Of a DNA stretch of 64,000 nt, positions 33,584 to 45,189 are shown piece by piece. Position numbers and translations under genes: made by a program. Numbering within the stretch: position 1 is the first letter of the stretch; each line of letters opens with the position of its first letter. Where the stretch lies: assembly GCF_004193775.1 (NCBI RefSeq), contig NC_041002.1:17479535-17543534 (forward strand), in the 5' to 3' direction. The stretch comes from Glycine soja. Its lineage: Eukaryota > Streptophyta > Magnoliopsida > Fabales > Fabaceae. Under the pieces are notes generated by a model. That model saw nothing but the letters and a program-made list of their open reading frames with translations, did no database searches and was not told the DNA's origin.

Positions 33584-33656
33584 GCTCGCCTGGGCGAGCT
33601 GAGCTCGCCTGGGCGAGCTGGGCGGCAACCACCTCCCCTATTTTGCTATAAATAGG
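33584..33656 (+). promoter_or_regulatory. LTR promoter of element B: two palindromes and TATA box
   Basis: GCTCGCCTGGGCGAGCT at 33584-33600 and AGCTCGCCTGGGCGAGCT at 33602-33619 stand in tandem, 28 bp before TATAAATAGG at 33647. This whole region is missing from the 3' LTR. Confidence 0.7.
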
Positions 33657-34480
33657 GGAGGAAATGAAGAAGGAAATGGTCCAGCCCCTTAGGCACTTCT
33701 CTCTCTTTCGAATTTGCTTGGAAAAATTATTTCCGTGAAGAAAATCTAAGCCGAGACGCTTCCGAAACGTTTCCGTAACGTTTTCCGTGAGGAATCTCGC
33801 AAAGGTTTGAACCGTTCTTCGACATTCTTCATTCGTTCTTCATCGTTCTTCGATCTTCAACGGGTAAGTACCTCGAACCAAGCTTTTCGATTCATTCTAT
33901 GTGCCCGTAGTGGTCCACATTGCGTTTCGTGCATTTTTACTCTGGTTTTGTTTACTTTTTATACCCCCTGTTGACGTGCTTAAGCCATTTTACTTAAGTC
34001 ATTTCTCGCTTAACTTAAAAATAAAATAAATTTCCACCGAACGTTTGAATTATATTATCCGTTAACTTCGGTTAAAATCAATTCCGACCGTTCGGTCGTG
34101 CCGTAACCACGTTGGAAATCAAAAAAAGAGGTAAAGAATAATATAATAATCAAAAAAACATCTTTTAGTAAAATAAAGCGGAAAATCAATCGGACGTTTT
34201 CTCTTTGGGATTTCTCATTCTTAACCGAATTGATTAATAACTAAAGTGAAACTAAGGCTAAAATCAACTCGCCTAGTCAAGCTCGTCCACAAAAATAGGC
34301 TTTTGAAGTTCGTCATTTCAATTCCTCACTAAGTAAAATGGATCATTTTTAAGGTCCAACGCCTTAAAATGATCACCACTTAAGTAAAAAAGGCATCACT
34401 TGATAAGAAAGAACTACGTAGGTCTGAGTTCCTCATTGAGGATACGTAGGAGCAAAAGCCCCGCTTTTGTCGACCACCCC

Positions 34481-34640
34481 AAGAGATCGTTAATGGTCCA
34501 ATGCCTTAACGTTTCTCTCCTTTCAAAAACAAGAGATCGTTAATGGTCCAATGCCTTAACGTTTCTCTCCTTTCAAAAACAAGAGATCGTTAATGGTCCA
34601 ATGCCTTAACGTTTCTCCCCTTTCAAAATCAAAAGACCGT
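34481..34640 (+). repeat. 50-bp triplicate inside the B LTR
   Basis: AAGAGATCGTTAATGGTCCA starts at 34481, 34531 and 34581, with a diverged fourth unit at about 34631. The same triplicate is in the 3' LTR at about 50123-50280. Confidence 0.9.
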
Positions 34641-35127
34641 TTAATGGTCCAACACCTTAAATGACCTTTTGTTCAATAAAAACATATTTTGCAAAAAAGA
34701 CAAAAACAACTTAACCAAACACTTTGTTCCAAAAGAACTACGTAGGTCTGATTTTCTCATCCCAAATTGAGGAATACGTAGGAGCAAAGGGCAACACCCT
34801 TGTCGACCACAAAAAAGAAAAAAAATATAAAAAGGGTATAAAGGATATAAGAATATAAAAGGGAACATAAAAATCAAAGTCATGTTTGCACATTCGATTA
34901 AAGGCTGTCGTCCCTTGTGACGGACGTGTGGGGTGCTAATACCTTCCCCGCGCGTAAATACAACTCCCGAACCTTTCACTTAAAAGTTCGTAGATCGCGT
35001 CTTTTCCGGTTTTTCCGACGTTTTCCTCAAATAAACGTTGGTGGCGACTCCGCGCGTATTCCTTTCGTGGAACACGCATCCCGCGAGTCTCGCGTCGCCC
35101 TCCCGCCGAAGGGTAGGTTGCGACAGT

Positions 35128-35146
35128 TGGCGACTCCACTGGGGAC
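35128..35146 (+). promoter_or_regulatory. Primer-binding site of element B
   Basis: TGGCGACTCCACTGGGGAC follows the LTR by two bases and has the TGG start of a tRNA-complementary site. Ogre elements are reported to use an arginine tRNA; I could not check the match. Confidence 0.75.
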
Positions 35147-35992
35147 TGTTTTTAGAGAGTTAGGCCATTTAATCTTGTGCAATGTTTTATCGTGACTTAC
35201 CCCTTTGTTAGTTTCCATTCATTATGTTCTTGTGTATATAAACTCTTTATTGCTTTTAGTGCGTTTTAAAATGTATGCATGAGGTAAATATTTATTCATT
35301 TGATGCACACAAACACTAACACTATTTGCACACACTGTGAGTGAAAAAGGGCCCTATACCCGGGTTCATGGGAACATAAGGAGTGGAGGTGAATCTGTGA
35401 TCATGCTAGGTCTCCGACTTGCTTGATTACAGTGAACCCTCATCTAGAGCTTTTCTCTTTGAAAACTTATTGTTGCTAGTAGTCCCTACTGCTGCAATAT
35501 GTTCTTCGAAGGGGATGATACCTCTAGAAACCATCAAAAGAGATATGACTACCTTGGGGGTTATCACTAAATGCCTAGTTAGTTCTCTCCCTTATAGGTC
35601 CCTTAAATAGGGGCACGAGCAGACACGCTGCGTGCCATTTTTCACACTGCCATGCATAAGTATCATATACCCTTTTGCTTATGTTCAGTAAATATCGTCA
35701 TACTGTGTACATTCCCGCATTGTGTCTTTTGCATAGGCATCGCATATGGGTTCTGTCTTGATCCCTTCTGTAAACAAACCAACGGAGGGTCCGTGTCGCC
35801 TTCTTAAAAACGTGCGTTGGGGCATTCTGTTACCCCTAGACGTCGTATCTAAGAAGGGGACAAATTCCCCGAACCCCCGCTTTTCTAGATTGCATCTGTG
35901 TCATATGCATTCCATCATGCATTCATCCATCCCACCCATGATAGATGTCGGAGTTTTGATTCGCACTAGATTTTATTTCACTTTAGTAAAAC
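35147..35992 (+). other. Leader of element B
   Basis: An untranslated region of about 850 bp. Parts match the leader of element E (for example TAGGTCCCTTAAATAGGGGC at about 35595 and 56932). Short open frames here look incidental. Confidence 0.7.
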
Positions 35993-37680
35993 ATGGGATC
36001 AAGTCAAAAGCCTTCGCTTGAAAAGAGGTTTTATCAAGTCAAAATCAAGAGCTTAGAGGTCACCAGTTTACGAAAGTTGGGGCAATTAATGGGTCAACTT
36101 CAACGGCAAGCCTTCCACAAAGCCTATGGTAAGATTTGGGACCTAGCTAGGGTAGAAGTCTCCATGGAACCGATTGCATCCCTTTCCCAGTATTATGACC
36201 AGCCCCTAAGGTGCTTCACATTTGAGGACTTCCAGCTAGTGCCGACTGTGAAAGAGTTTGAAGAAATCCTGGGATGCCCACTGGGAGGAAGGAAGCCATA
36301 TCTTTTCTCTGGGTTATATCCCTCCACGACAAGAGTTGCCAAGGTGGTGAAAATCTCAGCACAAGAGTTGGACCGGGTAAAGCAAAACAGGAATGGGGTA
36401 GTCGGAGTACCAAGGAAGTGTTTGGAGGAAAGGGCAAAGGCCTTGGCAAATCAAGGCGAATGGGCTTTCTTTTATTGACATCTTGGCGCTTTTGATCTTT
36501 GGAGTTGTCCTCTTTCCGAATATGGAAGGGTTAGTGGACCTAGCAGCGATTGACGCTTTCCTCGCCTTTCATCATGGCAAGGAAAGCCTAGTCGTCGCCA
36601 TTTTGGCCATGTATGACACGTTCGACCGGGGATGTGAAAAGAGCGGCGCAAGAATTGTTTGTTGTGCACCAACTCTTGGCTAGCATGGAGGGGCGTCTGT
36701 TAAATGGTTCCCTCGCTGGAAGGAAGGAAGAATCAGGATTCTATCTTCATGCGAAGGATGTCCCATGAGAGGAGTGCCATCAGACGAAAGCATCACGCCT
36801 TTCATCGCACGAGGTTTCAGCGACCACAACGCGAGGGTACTCCAAGGAGTTCGCAAGGCATGGGATGCGGCGTGAAGAAAGGACAGAGAGCTTAGGGGAA
36901 GCAGTAATGGGATCATCGGCGGCTATCATAAGTGGCTGAGAGTCCGAACACAAGGACTGGATTGGCTCCCAAATCTAAAGACTGTGAGAGACGATGAGGT
37001 TAAAGCTTCAGAAGAAAGTGATGAGGTACAAGCCCTAAAGGCAGAGCTTGAAAGAGCCCGAGTAGTCGAAGAGAAGTTCAAGTCCATAGCCATCAAAGTC
37101 TGAAAAGAGTATGATGAACTAAGGGACGTCAATATGGCCACCGATAAAGCCTTGGAATGAGAAACCAAGAAGGCCCGAAAGGAAGAACACGGCCAAAGCA
37201 AAGTTTTGAGGGGCTTTATAGGGCAGCAATAGTAAGCTCAAGCTCCGAAGAGGTGAAAGGAATCATCACGGGTCAAAGGCATGATCTGGAAGGACGAGCT
37301 AAAGGCTTGCCTTAGGTCGAAAAGAAATTTGTCCCAGCAGTTAAGGTGAGACTGAAGGGAATATGTGGGTCGTCATCGATGAGTGCAAAGAGAAGCTAAA
37401 TCTAGCGGCGACTCACGAGCAAAGGCTAGAGCATGAGTACGCCAAGATATCAGCAGAAAGCGAAGCAAGGGAGAGGGTAATTGATTCATGGCACCAAGAG
37501 GCAACAATGTGGACGGACCGATTTACTCTTACTTTGAACAGGAGTCAAGAACTTCCCCGATTGCTAGCCAAGGCCAAAGCAATGGCGGACACCTACTCCG
37601 CCCCCAAGAAGATCCACGGACTTCTCAGCTATTGTCAGCATATGATAGACTTAATGGACCGTATGATTAGAAATCGCTAG
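35993..37680 (+). pseudogene. ORF1 of element B (broken)
   Basis: The first 160 codons (35993-36478) match the intact ORF1 of element E: KRFYQVKIKSLEVTSLRKLG, then YDQPLRCFTFEDFQLVPT and EEILGCPLGGRKPYL. After a frameshift near 36470 the homology continues in other frames with a deletion near 36680. It ends in frame at 37363-37680 with the coiled-coil tail ATMWTDRFTLTLNRSQELPR and IRNR. ORF1 is specific to Ogre-type elements and of unknown function. At least three frame changes and stops such as TGA near 37101 make it a pseudogene. Confidence 0.85.
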
Positions 37681-38780
37681 GAAGTTTGTATTGTCGCTCA
37701 GATCTTGACTAGTTATAACTTTTTGAAAAAAATGAGTTTATCCCACGTTTTTACTCCAAAAATCAGTGCGAATCAAGTCACTCCCGCATTTTATCTCTAG
37801 TATGCATTGTATGTTGGTCTCGTCCTTTGTCATGGGAAGCCGGAAGGTCCATATCACCTTCTTAATTGTACACATGGGGCACTGCGCCCCCAAATGCGCG
37901 AGTAAGAAGAGATAATTTTCCGAGCTCTCGTGTCCGTAAAATGCATTCATATCATGCATCGCATAAGCATCTCTTCATAACATCATAATGGACATATCCT
38001 GCATTTGTCCGTTATCATATTCCAGCCTCACATTTTGCATGAGTCATGGCATCATCATGCATATGCGTTCAACAAACTTTTTGATCTGCAAAATTGCATA
38101 CCATTTGTTTTCATGTTTGCTCATCCTTGCGTTTTCCTCTACAAAACAAAAACAAAAAAGGGGGAAGCGTGAAACTTCACACTACATTCTTAGTTTCATG
38201 TGTTAGGCACCACGAGCCAACCATGTTGGGATCATAAACCCGTTTCACTTAAAAAAATAATTGAACATGGTACCTAATGCATGGTTAACTAGGAAATGGT
38301 GTTTCTTCGGGCATCTCAATTTCATAATTACATTTTCCGTGCATAAGCTTAAAGTATGCCCGAGTCATTCATCCCTATGAGATGTTGTTGAAGTATTGGC
38401 GATCAGAATTGCCATTCCTTGGATTATAGGGTTGAACCAAGCTCATGCTTTTACAAAAAGGTTCATCAAGCCAAGTTGAAATATGGAAGTAACCGTCTTG
38501 CAAAATTGGGGCAAAAGATGAATCAAGTCACATCACTGCTTCGTCTACTGCCAAACATATTTAGGATTATTGATGTCCTTGTTACTTCCAGTTTCACCTT
38601 GACAAAGATGTCATGGACCATGTTGAAAATCTAAATTGATTTAACCCCATATCCTGCGTAAAAATTCGCAATACTTCAACTGTACATCATTCGCATACAT
38701 CCATGCTTTTCATTGGTTGCATTGCTCATTGCATTCTTTCCTTGAAAAATAAAATAAAATAAAATAAAATGAACTTAATC
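37681..38780 (+). other. Spacer between ORF1 and gag of element B
   Basis: About 1.1 kb without coding content; element E has only about 230 bp here. Text at 37840-37900 (CATATCACCTTCTTAA, TGGGGCACTGCGCCCCC) resembles part of the element leader, so a leader fragment may have been duplicated into this place. Confidence 0.5.
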
Positions 38781-40609
38781 ATTGTTATCAAAAAGAAAAG
38801 GACACGCTTTACGGCGCCCTTACCGAACTCGTGCTAGAGCTAGAGTAATGGGTGAAGCAGAGAAGGTGCAAGAGAAGATGAAGGCCAAAAATGGAGGCCA
38901 TAAAAGAGCAAATGGCCACAATGATAAAGGCCATGATGAGCATGAAGAAGATAATGGAAGCCAATGCGGTTATAGTTGCCGCTATTAGCGCTGTCGCTAA
39001 GGTGAACCCGATGCTCCCATCTGGCCTCAAGCAAATGAATCGTCCAATATGGTAGGCAAAGATTTGGGAAGTACGGATGACCCCGTGATGTGCAAATTCA
39101 AAACGAGCACGCCTTCCCATCATATGGCTTGCCTCCCAACTATACACCACCCAATGTGGCATACACTCTCAATGAAAATCTCAATAACTCCACTCCGATA
39201 CTCATTGAGAACCAATAACCTCATCAGGCACATATCTCTCAAACCATGGGGGAGACACATGAAATTCCCCACCACAATCTAGCTGACTTCGAGCCTTGGC
39301 TCGGATATGCCACTGAAGGGCAAGCAGTTGGTGGTATACCCTTTGAAAACACTTTGGAGGACCCTCAGTTTCGCCCAAACCACAACCATTGCGTTTTGTG
39401 GTGGGAAGAGCCCCTCCTGCTATGGCCGAAAAGGGAAAGGCGGATCATCTAAAGGAAAGGCTCAGGGCCATTGAAGGAGGTGAAGATTATGCCTTTGCTA
39501 ACCTAGAAAAGTTGTTCCTAATACCCAAACATGGTCATTCCCAAGTTCAAGGTGCTGGACTTTGACAAGTACAAGGGGACTACTTGTCTCAAGAACCATC
39601 TAAAGATGTATTGTCAGAAGATGGGGGAATACGCAAAAGATGAGGAATTGCTGATACATTCCTTCCAAGAAAGTCTTACTGGGGTAGCTGTTACCTGGTA
39701 CACTAACTTGGAACCTTCCCGAGTCCATTCTTGGAAGGACCTAATGGTTGCCTTTGTTAGGCAGTATCAGTACAATTTTGATATGGTTCCGGATAGGATG
39801 CAACTACAGAACATGTGCAAAAAGGGGGACGGATCATTCAAAGAACACGCCCAAAAGGTGGAGGGATCTGGCGGCCCAGGTGGTACCCCCAATAATGGAA
39901 AGGGAGACGATAATCGTGATGGTAGACACATTATCGGTACTCTACTATGAAAAGATGGTGGGCTGCGCACCCTCAAAGCTTTGCAGATTTGGTCTTCGCC
40001 AGTGAAAGGATCAATGTGGGTCCGAAAAGAGGCAAATTTGATCATCCTACTAGGACGACTGAGAAAACTGGGGCAAATGAAGAGGGTGAGAAAGAGGGAG
40101 AAGCCCATGCTGTGACTACCATTCCTATACGGCCAAGTTTCCCACCAACCCAACAATGTCATTACTCAGTCAATAAACCACCTCCTTACCCACCACCCAG
40201 TTATCCACAAAGGCCATCCCTAAATCAACCACAAAGCCTGTCTACCGCACTTCCAATGACGAAGACCACCTTTAGCACAAACCAAAAAAAAACACCAACC
40301 AAGAAATGAATTTTGCAGCGAAAAGCCTGTAGGATTCACCCCAAATTCCGGTGTCATATGCTAACTTGCTCCCATATCTACTTGATAACGCAATGGTAGC
40401 CATAACCCCTGCTAGGTTCTCTCAAACCCCCATTTTTCTGAGGATATGACTCGAACGCAACATGTGCATATCGTGGGGGAGCCCTGGGGCATTCCATTGA
40501 GCACTGTATGACCCTCAGGCGTAAGGTGCAAGGTCTAATTGATGCGGGCTGGCTGAAATTTGAGGAGAATCGCGTGTAAATCTTGACATTGACAAGAGAT
40601 GCCACACAT
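38781..40609 (+). pseudogene. Gag of element B (broken)
   Basis: Landmarks in several frames match gag of element E: RRPYRTRARARVMGEAE, then FDKYKGTTCLKNHLKMYCQK, EDELLIHSF-like and VTWYTNLEPSRVHSWKDL at 39531-39950. These are followed by KMVGCAP and a Pro-rich stretch, and a decayed zinc-knuckle region around HSIEHCMTLRRKVQGLIDAGWL. Frameshifts lie near 38985, 39480, 39860 and 40310. The protease that should follow is absent; homology ends about 40600. Confidence 0.8.
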
Positions 40610-40945
40610 GGGGCAATTTTGAAAACTGTTGTTAGATGTCTCTAATGACTCATCAGGATTTTCAAGTGCAAGCCATTGGTCAGTTTGCTCAAGCGACCTG
40701 TGCTCCTGAGTGTTGACTTTCAAGACTGTTCAATCAGAGATTACTCGTCTTGCACGTTGGTGGGGGTGCCGTAAAAAAACGAGTAAAGTTCAAAACAAAC
40801 AAGTTTCAAAATAAAATAAAATAAAAGTGTTCAAAAAGAAAAAAAAACATTTGATTGACTGTGCTTTCAAGACGTTCATGTGACCTCATTTTATCATCCT
40901 GGAAAGTTTGTCTTTTTAGAGAGAAGTGAGTTATCAAGAATAGGA
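40610..40945 (+). other. Unassigned segment of element B after gag
   Basis: No recognisable protein. It is A-rich with an AAAATAAAATAAAAT run, and it ends at the solo LTR. It may be the collapsed remains of the pol region boundary. Confidence 0.4.
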
Positions 40946-41684
40946 TGTTGGACAAATGGCCTCAGTTACCTTGAGAAGAAGAGGGGATTGAATTAAGATA
41001 CGAATATTATTCCCCAATTAAACTTTCACTCTCTCTTTTCGGATTAACAATGCACATAGGGACAACCCTTCCCTTGTGTTCAAGAATCCCCTACAACAAG
41101 AGACCCACGGTCTCTTAATCCCTTTTCAGAAAAAAGAAGAAGAGAAGAAGAGGTCTCTCGTAAAAGAGGTAGATTGTAAAATGAAGATCAATCAAAAATT
41201 CCTTATTGAATAAGCAAGTGGTTGACCAAGGAATCTTTTTGAGAGGATAAGACATTTCAGTTCAGAAAAACTCTCGATCTTTCGAGAGGATAAAACTGTT
41301 TGGGCAATGAAAACTCTCTTTAAAACATTTGAATGGCCGTTCATAAAACATTTGAATAGATATGTCTCTTGGAAATTATTTTCTGAAAATCCCCTCTGGT
41401 AATCGATTACAAGACTTACGTAATCGATTACAGGTTTTAAAAATTTGAATAAAAACATTTTCAACTACTGGTAATCAATTACCAGAGAGCAAATCTCAAT
41501 TTGAAATGATAGAATTCTTTGGTCAAACCTCTTGTTTATTGCAATTTGGAAACTTCTTCCTAAAGATTCTAAGAGATCAAACTTGATCATATATCTTGAC
41601 TTTCTTGGATTCTTGTCTTGAATAAAACTTAGAAGTACTTGATCCTTTAGCATCATCAAGACATCAAAACATCTTGCTTCTACA
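40946..41684 (-). mobile_element. Solo copia LTR inside element B
   Basis: A 739-bp stretch starting TGTTGGACAAATGGCCTCAG and ending GCTTCTACA, flanked by TAGGA and TAGAA (one mismatch). The start resembles the end of copia J's LTR, and it carries three AATCGATT/AATCAATT palindromes (41397, 41418, 41469). No internal copia sequence is present. Confidence 0.65.
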
Positions 41685-42520
41685 TAGAAGTCATTTGACT
41701 TAATCCATCAACTGAAAGATCCTTCAACTATTTCTCGTCCTTGGAAAATTCTTCTTGCAAGAATCAACTGCTTCTTTCATTCTTCCTCACTACGAGGTCG
41801 TGAAAACAAGACAACACTTGGTACCTCTAAGCCCTACACTGGGGCAACGAAAGGCACCATGCAAAAACCTCAAGCGAACCTAGGGGCAGATTAGAAGTAT
41901 TCACCCAATAGGTTCCCTCCTACAAGGTCATGACGAAAGGCAACGATTGATACCTCAAAGCCTTACACTGGGGCAATGAGGGGCACCATGCATGAGCCTC
42001 AAGTGAACATAGGGGTCGATCAAAAGTTCTCACCCATCGATGTTTTTAACAAAAAAGGGAGGACAAACCCTAGGATTTCAATGGATTGATCAAACATCAA
42101 ACGACTCCATTGCCGTCACTCCAAAATGGTCAAGTGACTAAATCAAACAGAACACACACTCTGAGGAAGTTCCCGGAGAGATTTGCAAAAAAGGATAGGA
42201 TGAGGTTGCATGAATTATCACCTCTTTCAAAAGAACAGTCAATCTGTGTTTTCCAAAAAAATCAAATCAAAATCAAAATCACAAAATAGGGAAAGAATGT
42301 CATGAACATTGTACAACTTTCCATTACATTGCATTGTTTCATATAAAGTCCGCATATTTCACAACAAAGGTTGCATGCATCTGCATCCCTAAAAATCATG
42401 TTAACTGCATAGATTTCCTACATCTAATATCCAGTCGTGTGGATTTGGGATGACCGGCCCTCTCGATGAATCGATCTCTTGCTTTCTCATAAGGGTGGAC
42501 GCTTGGGTACTTGTACCTAT
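41685..42520 (+). other. Element B spacer with an imperfect ~125-bp direct duplication
   Basis: Two diverged copies at about 41800-41920 and 41925-42045 share CCTACACTGGGGCAA-type and GGGGCACCATGCA-type text. No protein is recognised. The phrase resembles the region just after pol in Ogre-like elements. Confidence 0.55.
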
Positions 42521-44075
42521 CACCTTGAGGGGACTACTTGTCCTCGCCTTGAGAGGGCTACACGCCCTCACCTTGGGTACTAGTTACCCTCACCTTGAGA
42601 GGGCTACACGCCCTCACCTTGGGTACTAGTTACCCTCACCGTTCAGAGGGCTGCACGCCCTCACCTCTAGAGGACTACATGTCCTCGCCTTGAGAGGGCT
42701 ACCCGCCCTCGCATTGGGTACTAGTTACCCTCACCGTTGAGAGGACTACACGTCCTCGCCTTGAGAGGACTACACGTCCTCACCATCAGAGGGCTGCACG
42801 CCCTCACCTCCAGAGGACTACACGTCCTCACCTTGAGAGGGCTACCCGCCCTCGCGTTGGGTACTAGTTACCCTCGCCTTGAGAGGACTACACGTCCTCA
42901 CCATCAGAGGGCTGCACGCCCTCACCTCCAGAGGACTACATGTCCTCGCCTTGAGAGGGCTACACGCCCTCACCTTGGGTACTAGTTACTCTCACCGTTG
43001 AGAGGACTCCACGTCCTCACCTTGAGAGGACTACACGTCCTCGCCTTGAGAGGACTACACGTCCTCGCCTTGAGAGGACTACATGTCCTCACCATCAGAG
43101 GGCTGCACGCCCTCACCTCCAGAGGACTACACGTCCTCGCCTTGAGAGGGCTACCCGCCCTCGCATTGGGTACTAGTTACCCTCACCGTTGAGAGGACTA
43201 CACGTCCTCGCCTTGAGAGGACTACACGTCCTCACCATCAGAGGGCTGCACGCCCTCACCTCCAGAGGACTACATGTCCTCGCCTTGAGAGGGCTACACG
43301 CCCTCACCTTGGGTACTAGTTACCCTCACCGTTGAGAGGACTACACGTCCTCGCCTTGAGAGGACTACACGTCCTCACCATCAGAGGGTTGCACGCCCTC
43401 ACCTCCAGAGGATTACATGTCCTCGCCTTGAGAGGGCTACACGCCCTCACCTTGGGTACTAGTTACCCTCACCGTTGAGAGGACTACACGTCCTTGCCTT
43501 GAGAGGACTACACGTCCTCACCATCAGAGGGCTGCACGCCCTCACCTCCAGAGGATTACATGTCCTCGCCTTGAGAGGGCTACACGCCCTCACCTTGGGT
43601 ACTAGTTACCCTCACCGTCAGAGGACTACACGTCCTCGCCTTGAGAGGACTACACGTCCTCACCACCAGAGGGCTGCACGCCCTCACCTCCAGAGGACTA
43701 TAAGTCCTCGCCTTGAGAGGGCTACACGCCCTCGCCTTGGGTACTAGTTACCTTCACCTTCAGAGGACTACACGTCCTCGCCTTCAAAGGGTCATGTACC
43801 TTCAACTTCAGAGGACTACACGTCCTCGCCGTCAAAGGGTCATATGCCTTCACCTTTGTAGGGCTACACGCCCTCACCTTTAGAGGACTACACGTCCTCA
43901 CCTTTAGAGGACTACACGTCCTCGCCATCAGAGGACTACATGTTCCCCATTTTCAAAGGGGGGGGCATGCCCTCACCTTTAGAGGATTGCACGTCCTTGC
44001 CATCATAGGACTACACGCCCTCGCCTTTAGAGGACTACGCATCCTCACTTTCGGTGGGCTCCACATCCACACCTT
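42521..44075. repeat. 24-bp palindromic tandem array with ~143-bp higher-order period
   Basis: About 65 monomers of roughly 24 bp. Types are GAGGACTACACGTCCTC, GAGGGCTACACGCCCTC and GGGTACTAGTTACCC, each a short stem with a 5-base loop. The GGGTACTAG type returns at 42714, 42857, 43166, 43309, 43452, 43595 and 43737, mostly 143 bp apart (six monomers), with one 118-bp and one 191-bp step. The last 300 bp are more diverged. Open frames through it (RGLHVL-type repeats) change frame with strand and are not credible genes. Confidence 0.9.
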
Positions 44076-44119
44076 AAAAGAATTTAAGGTCCTCTGCCCT
44101 TAAATGCTTAACCGAGACT

Positions 44120-44936
44120 TGCACTTCCGGTTAAGGGGCCAGTAGTTTCCTTTTAACGGTTCCTGGGCCACCCCCTGATATTGGAGGAGGGCCAACTGTG
44201 CGAGCACAACCAGAGAGGGAGGCTATTACACAGCTACTATGCATACCGGGGCAAGATTTCATTCGTGCCGCTGTAAAGAGACGAGTGCGGATCATGCGCA
44301 CCAACATGACCACTCTTACACAGATATAGATGACATTGCTACTTAGCAACATTCTGCCCAGCGACCGCAATGCCAATCTCCCCCTACAAAAGTATCGGTT
44401 GGTCTGTGTCGTCCCGACATGGGTAAGTATGCATATGGTTCAACTGATTTCTGATACCATCTATTGTTTGCAGGGATCGCACCCAAGAGACACCCAGTGG
44501 ACCCGGAAAAGTCCAACAGGGCCCTGGGGTTTCCAGCTCTGGTTACGGGCCTCTATCAGTCCTATAGGGTGCCCGTACCCCCCCCGGCAAGGTTATGTCA
44601 TCATAGGTAAGTATGCACATCGCTCAACTTATTTCTGATTTCATCTATTGTTTGCAGGGATCGCGCCTGCAAGACACCCAGTGGACCCGAAGAAGTCCAA
44701 CAGGGTCTTGGAGTTGTCAAGCTCTAATTACGGGTCTCTATCAGTTCTACGGAGTACCTGTAACCTCCAGCAAGGGCATTAGGCCCCCTACTAATCGAGC
44801 TTTCATCAAGAAGTACTGCGCCCCCAGGCAGGCGCAGGGCGAAACACCACAGCAGCATTGGGATGGCCGGCAGCGGGCAACAGACGCACCGCCATCACCT
44901 CTAGAGTTCACCTCAGCTCATCCACAAAAAGGTTAG
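44120..44936 (+). pseudogene. Env-position ORF remnant in element B
   Basis: The sequence aligns with the second half of the ORF at 3270-8544 in element A, starting near the GGGGCCAGT...TTCCTTTT block and continuing through the RIMRTNMTT-like region and the RPP...AFIKKYCAPRQAQG region. A roughly 182-bp part is duplicated in tandem (44423-44604 and 44605-44770). Multiple frameshifts destroy the reading, and the N-terminal half has been replaced by the palindromic array. Family as for element A; function unknown. Confidence 0.7.
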
Positions 44937-45189
44937 AGCGTTGCTTACGACCCATGGCCGACCAACAAGCGACCAAGTCCAAAGCCAAAGGTAAGCAAAG
45001 TACTAGGTCAGTGACCGACAAGTCATAAGGCGTCCAGCTAAAGACGTTAAAGAAGCGCTACTAGGAGGCAACCTAGTACCTTTTGAATCTATGTTTGTTA
45101 TTTGATCGCTTTTTATAGTAGGACGCACCTAGTTGCTCATGATCCTGGGGATTTAAATAAAACAAGCGCAAGCTCGAAAGGTAGTCATA
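44937..45189 (+). other. Spacer resembling the post-pol region of Calypso-like elements
   Basis: The phrases CGTCCAGCTAAAGACG.TAAAGAAGCGCT and AGGAGGCAACCTAGT match, from memory, text found after pol in Athila/Calypso elements. No ORF. This suggests that the 3' module has mixed Ogre and Athila ancestry. Confidence 0.45.

Larger units (their letters stand above)
33130..35125 (+). repeat. 5' LTR of element B
   Basis: This 1,996-bp LTR is full length. It carries two palindromic boxes, a TATA box at 33647, a GTAAGTACC donor-like site at 33864, a 50-bp triplicate at 34481-34640 and two TACGTAGG...TACGTAGGAGCAA modules (about 34427 and 34738). Confidence 0.95.

Noticed and set aside
35746..36021. 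91-residue frame in the leader of B
   Set aside because: The matching frame in E (57013-57264) diverges in sequence and end point. It looks like incidental leader coding.
42737..43928. Open frames of 60-90 residues with RGLHVL-type repeats
   Set aside because: They follow from the 24-bp period (a multiple of three) of a palindromic array, appear on both strands, and have no family signature.
42521..44075. CRISPR-like array (regular short palindromic units)
   Set aside because: This is eukaryotic retrotransposon DNA. There are no unique spacers; the units themselves are contiguous variants, and no cas genes exist.
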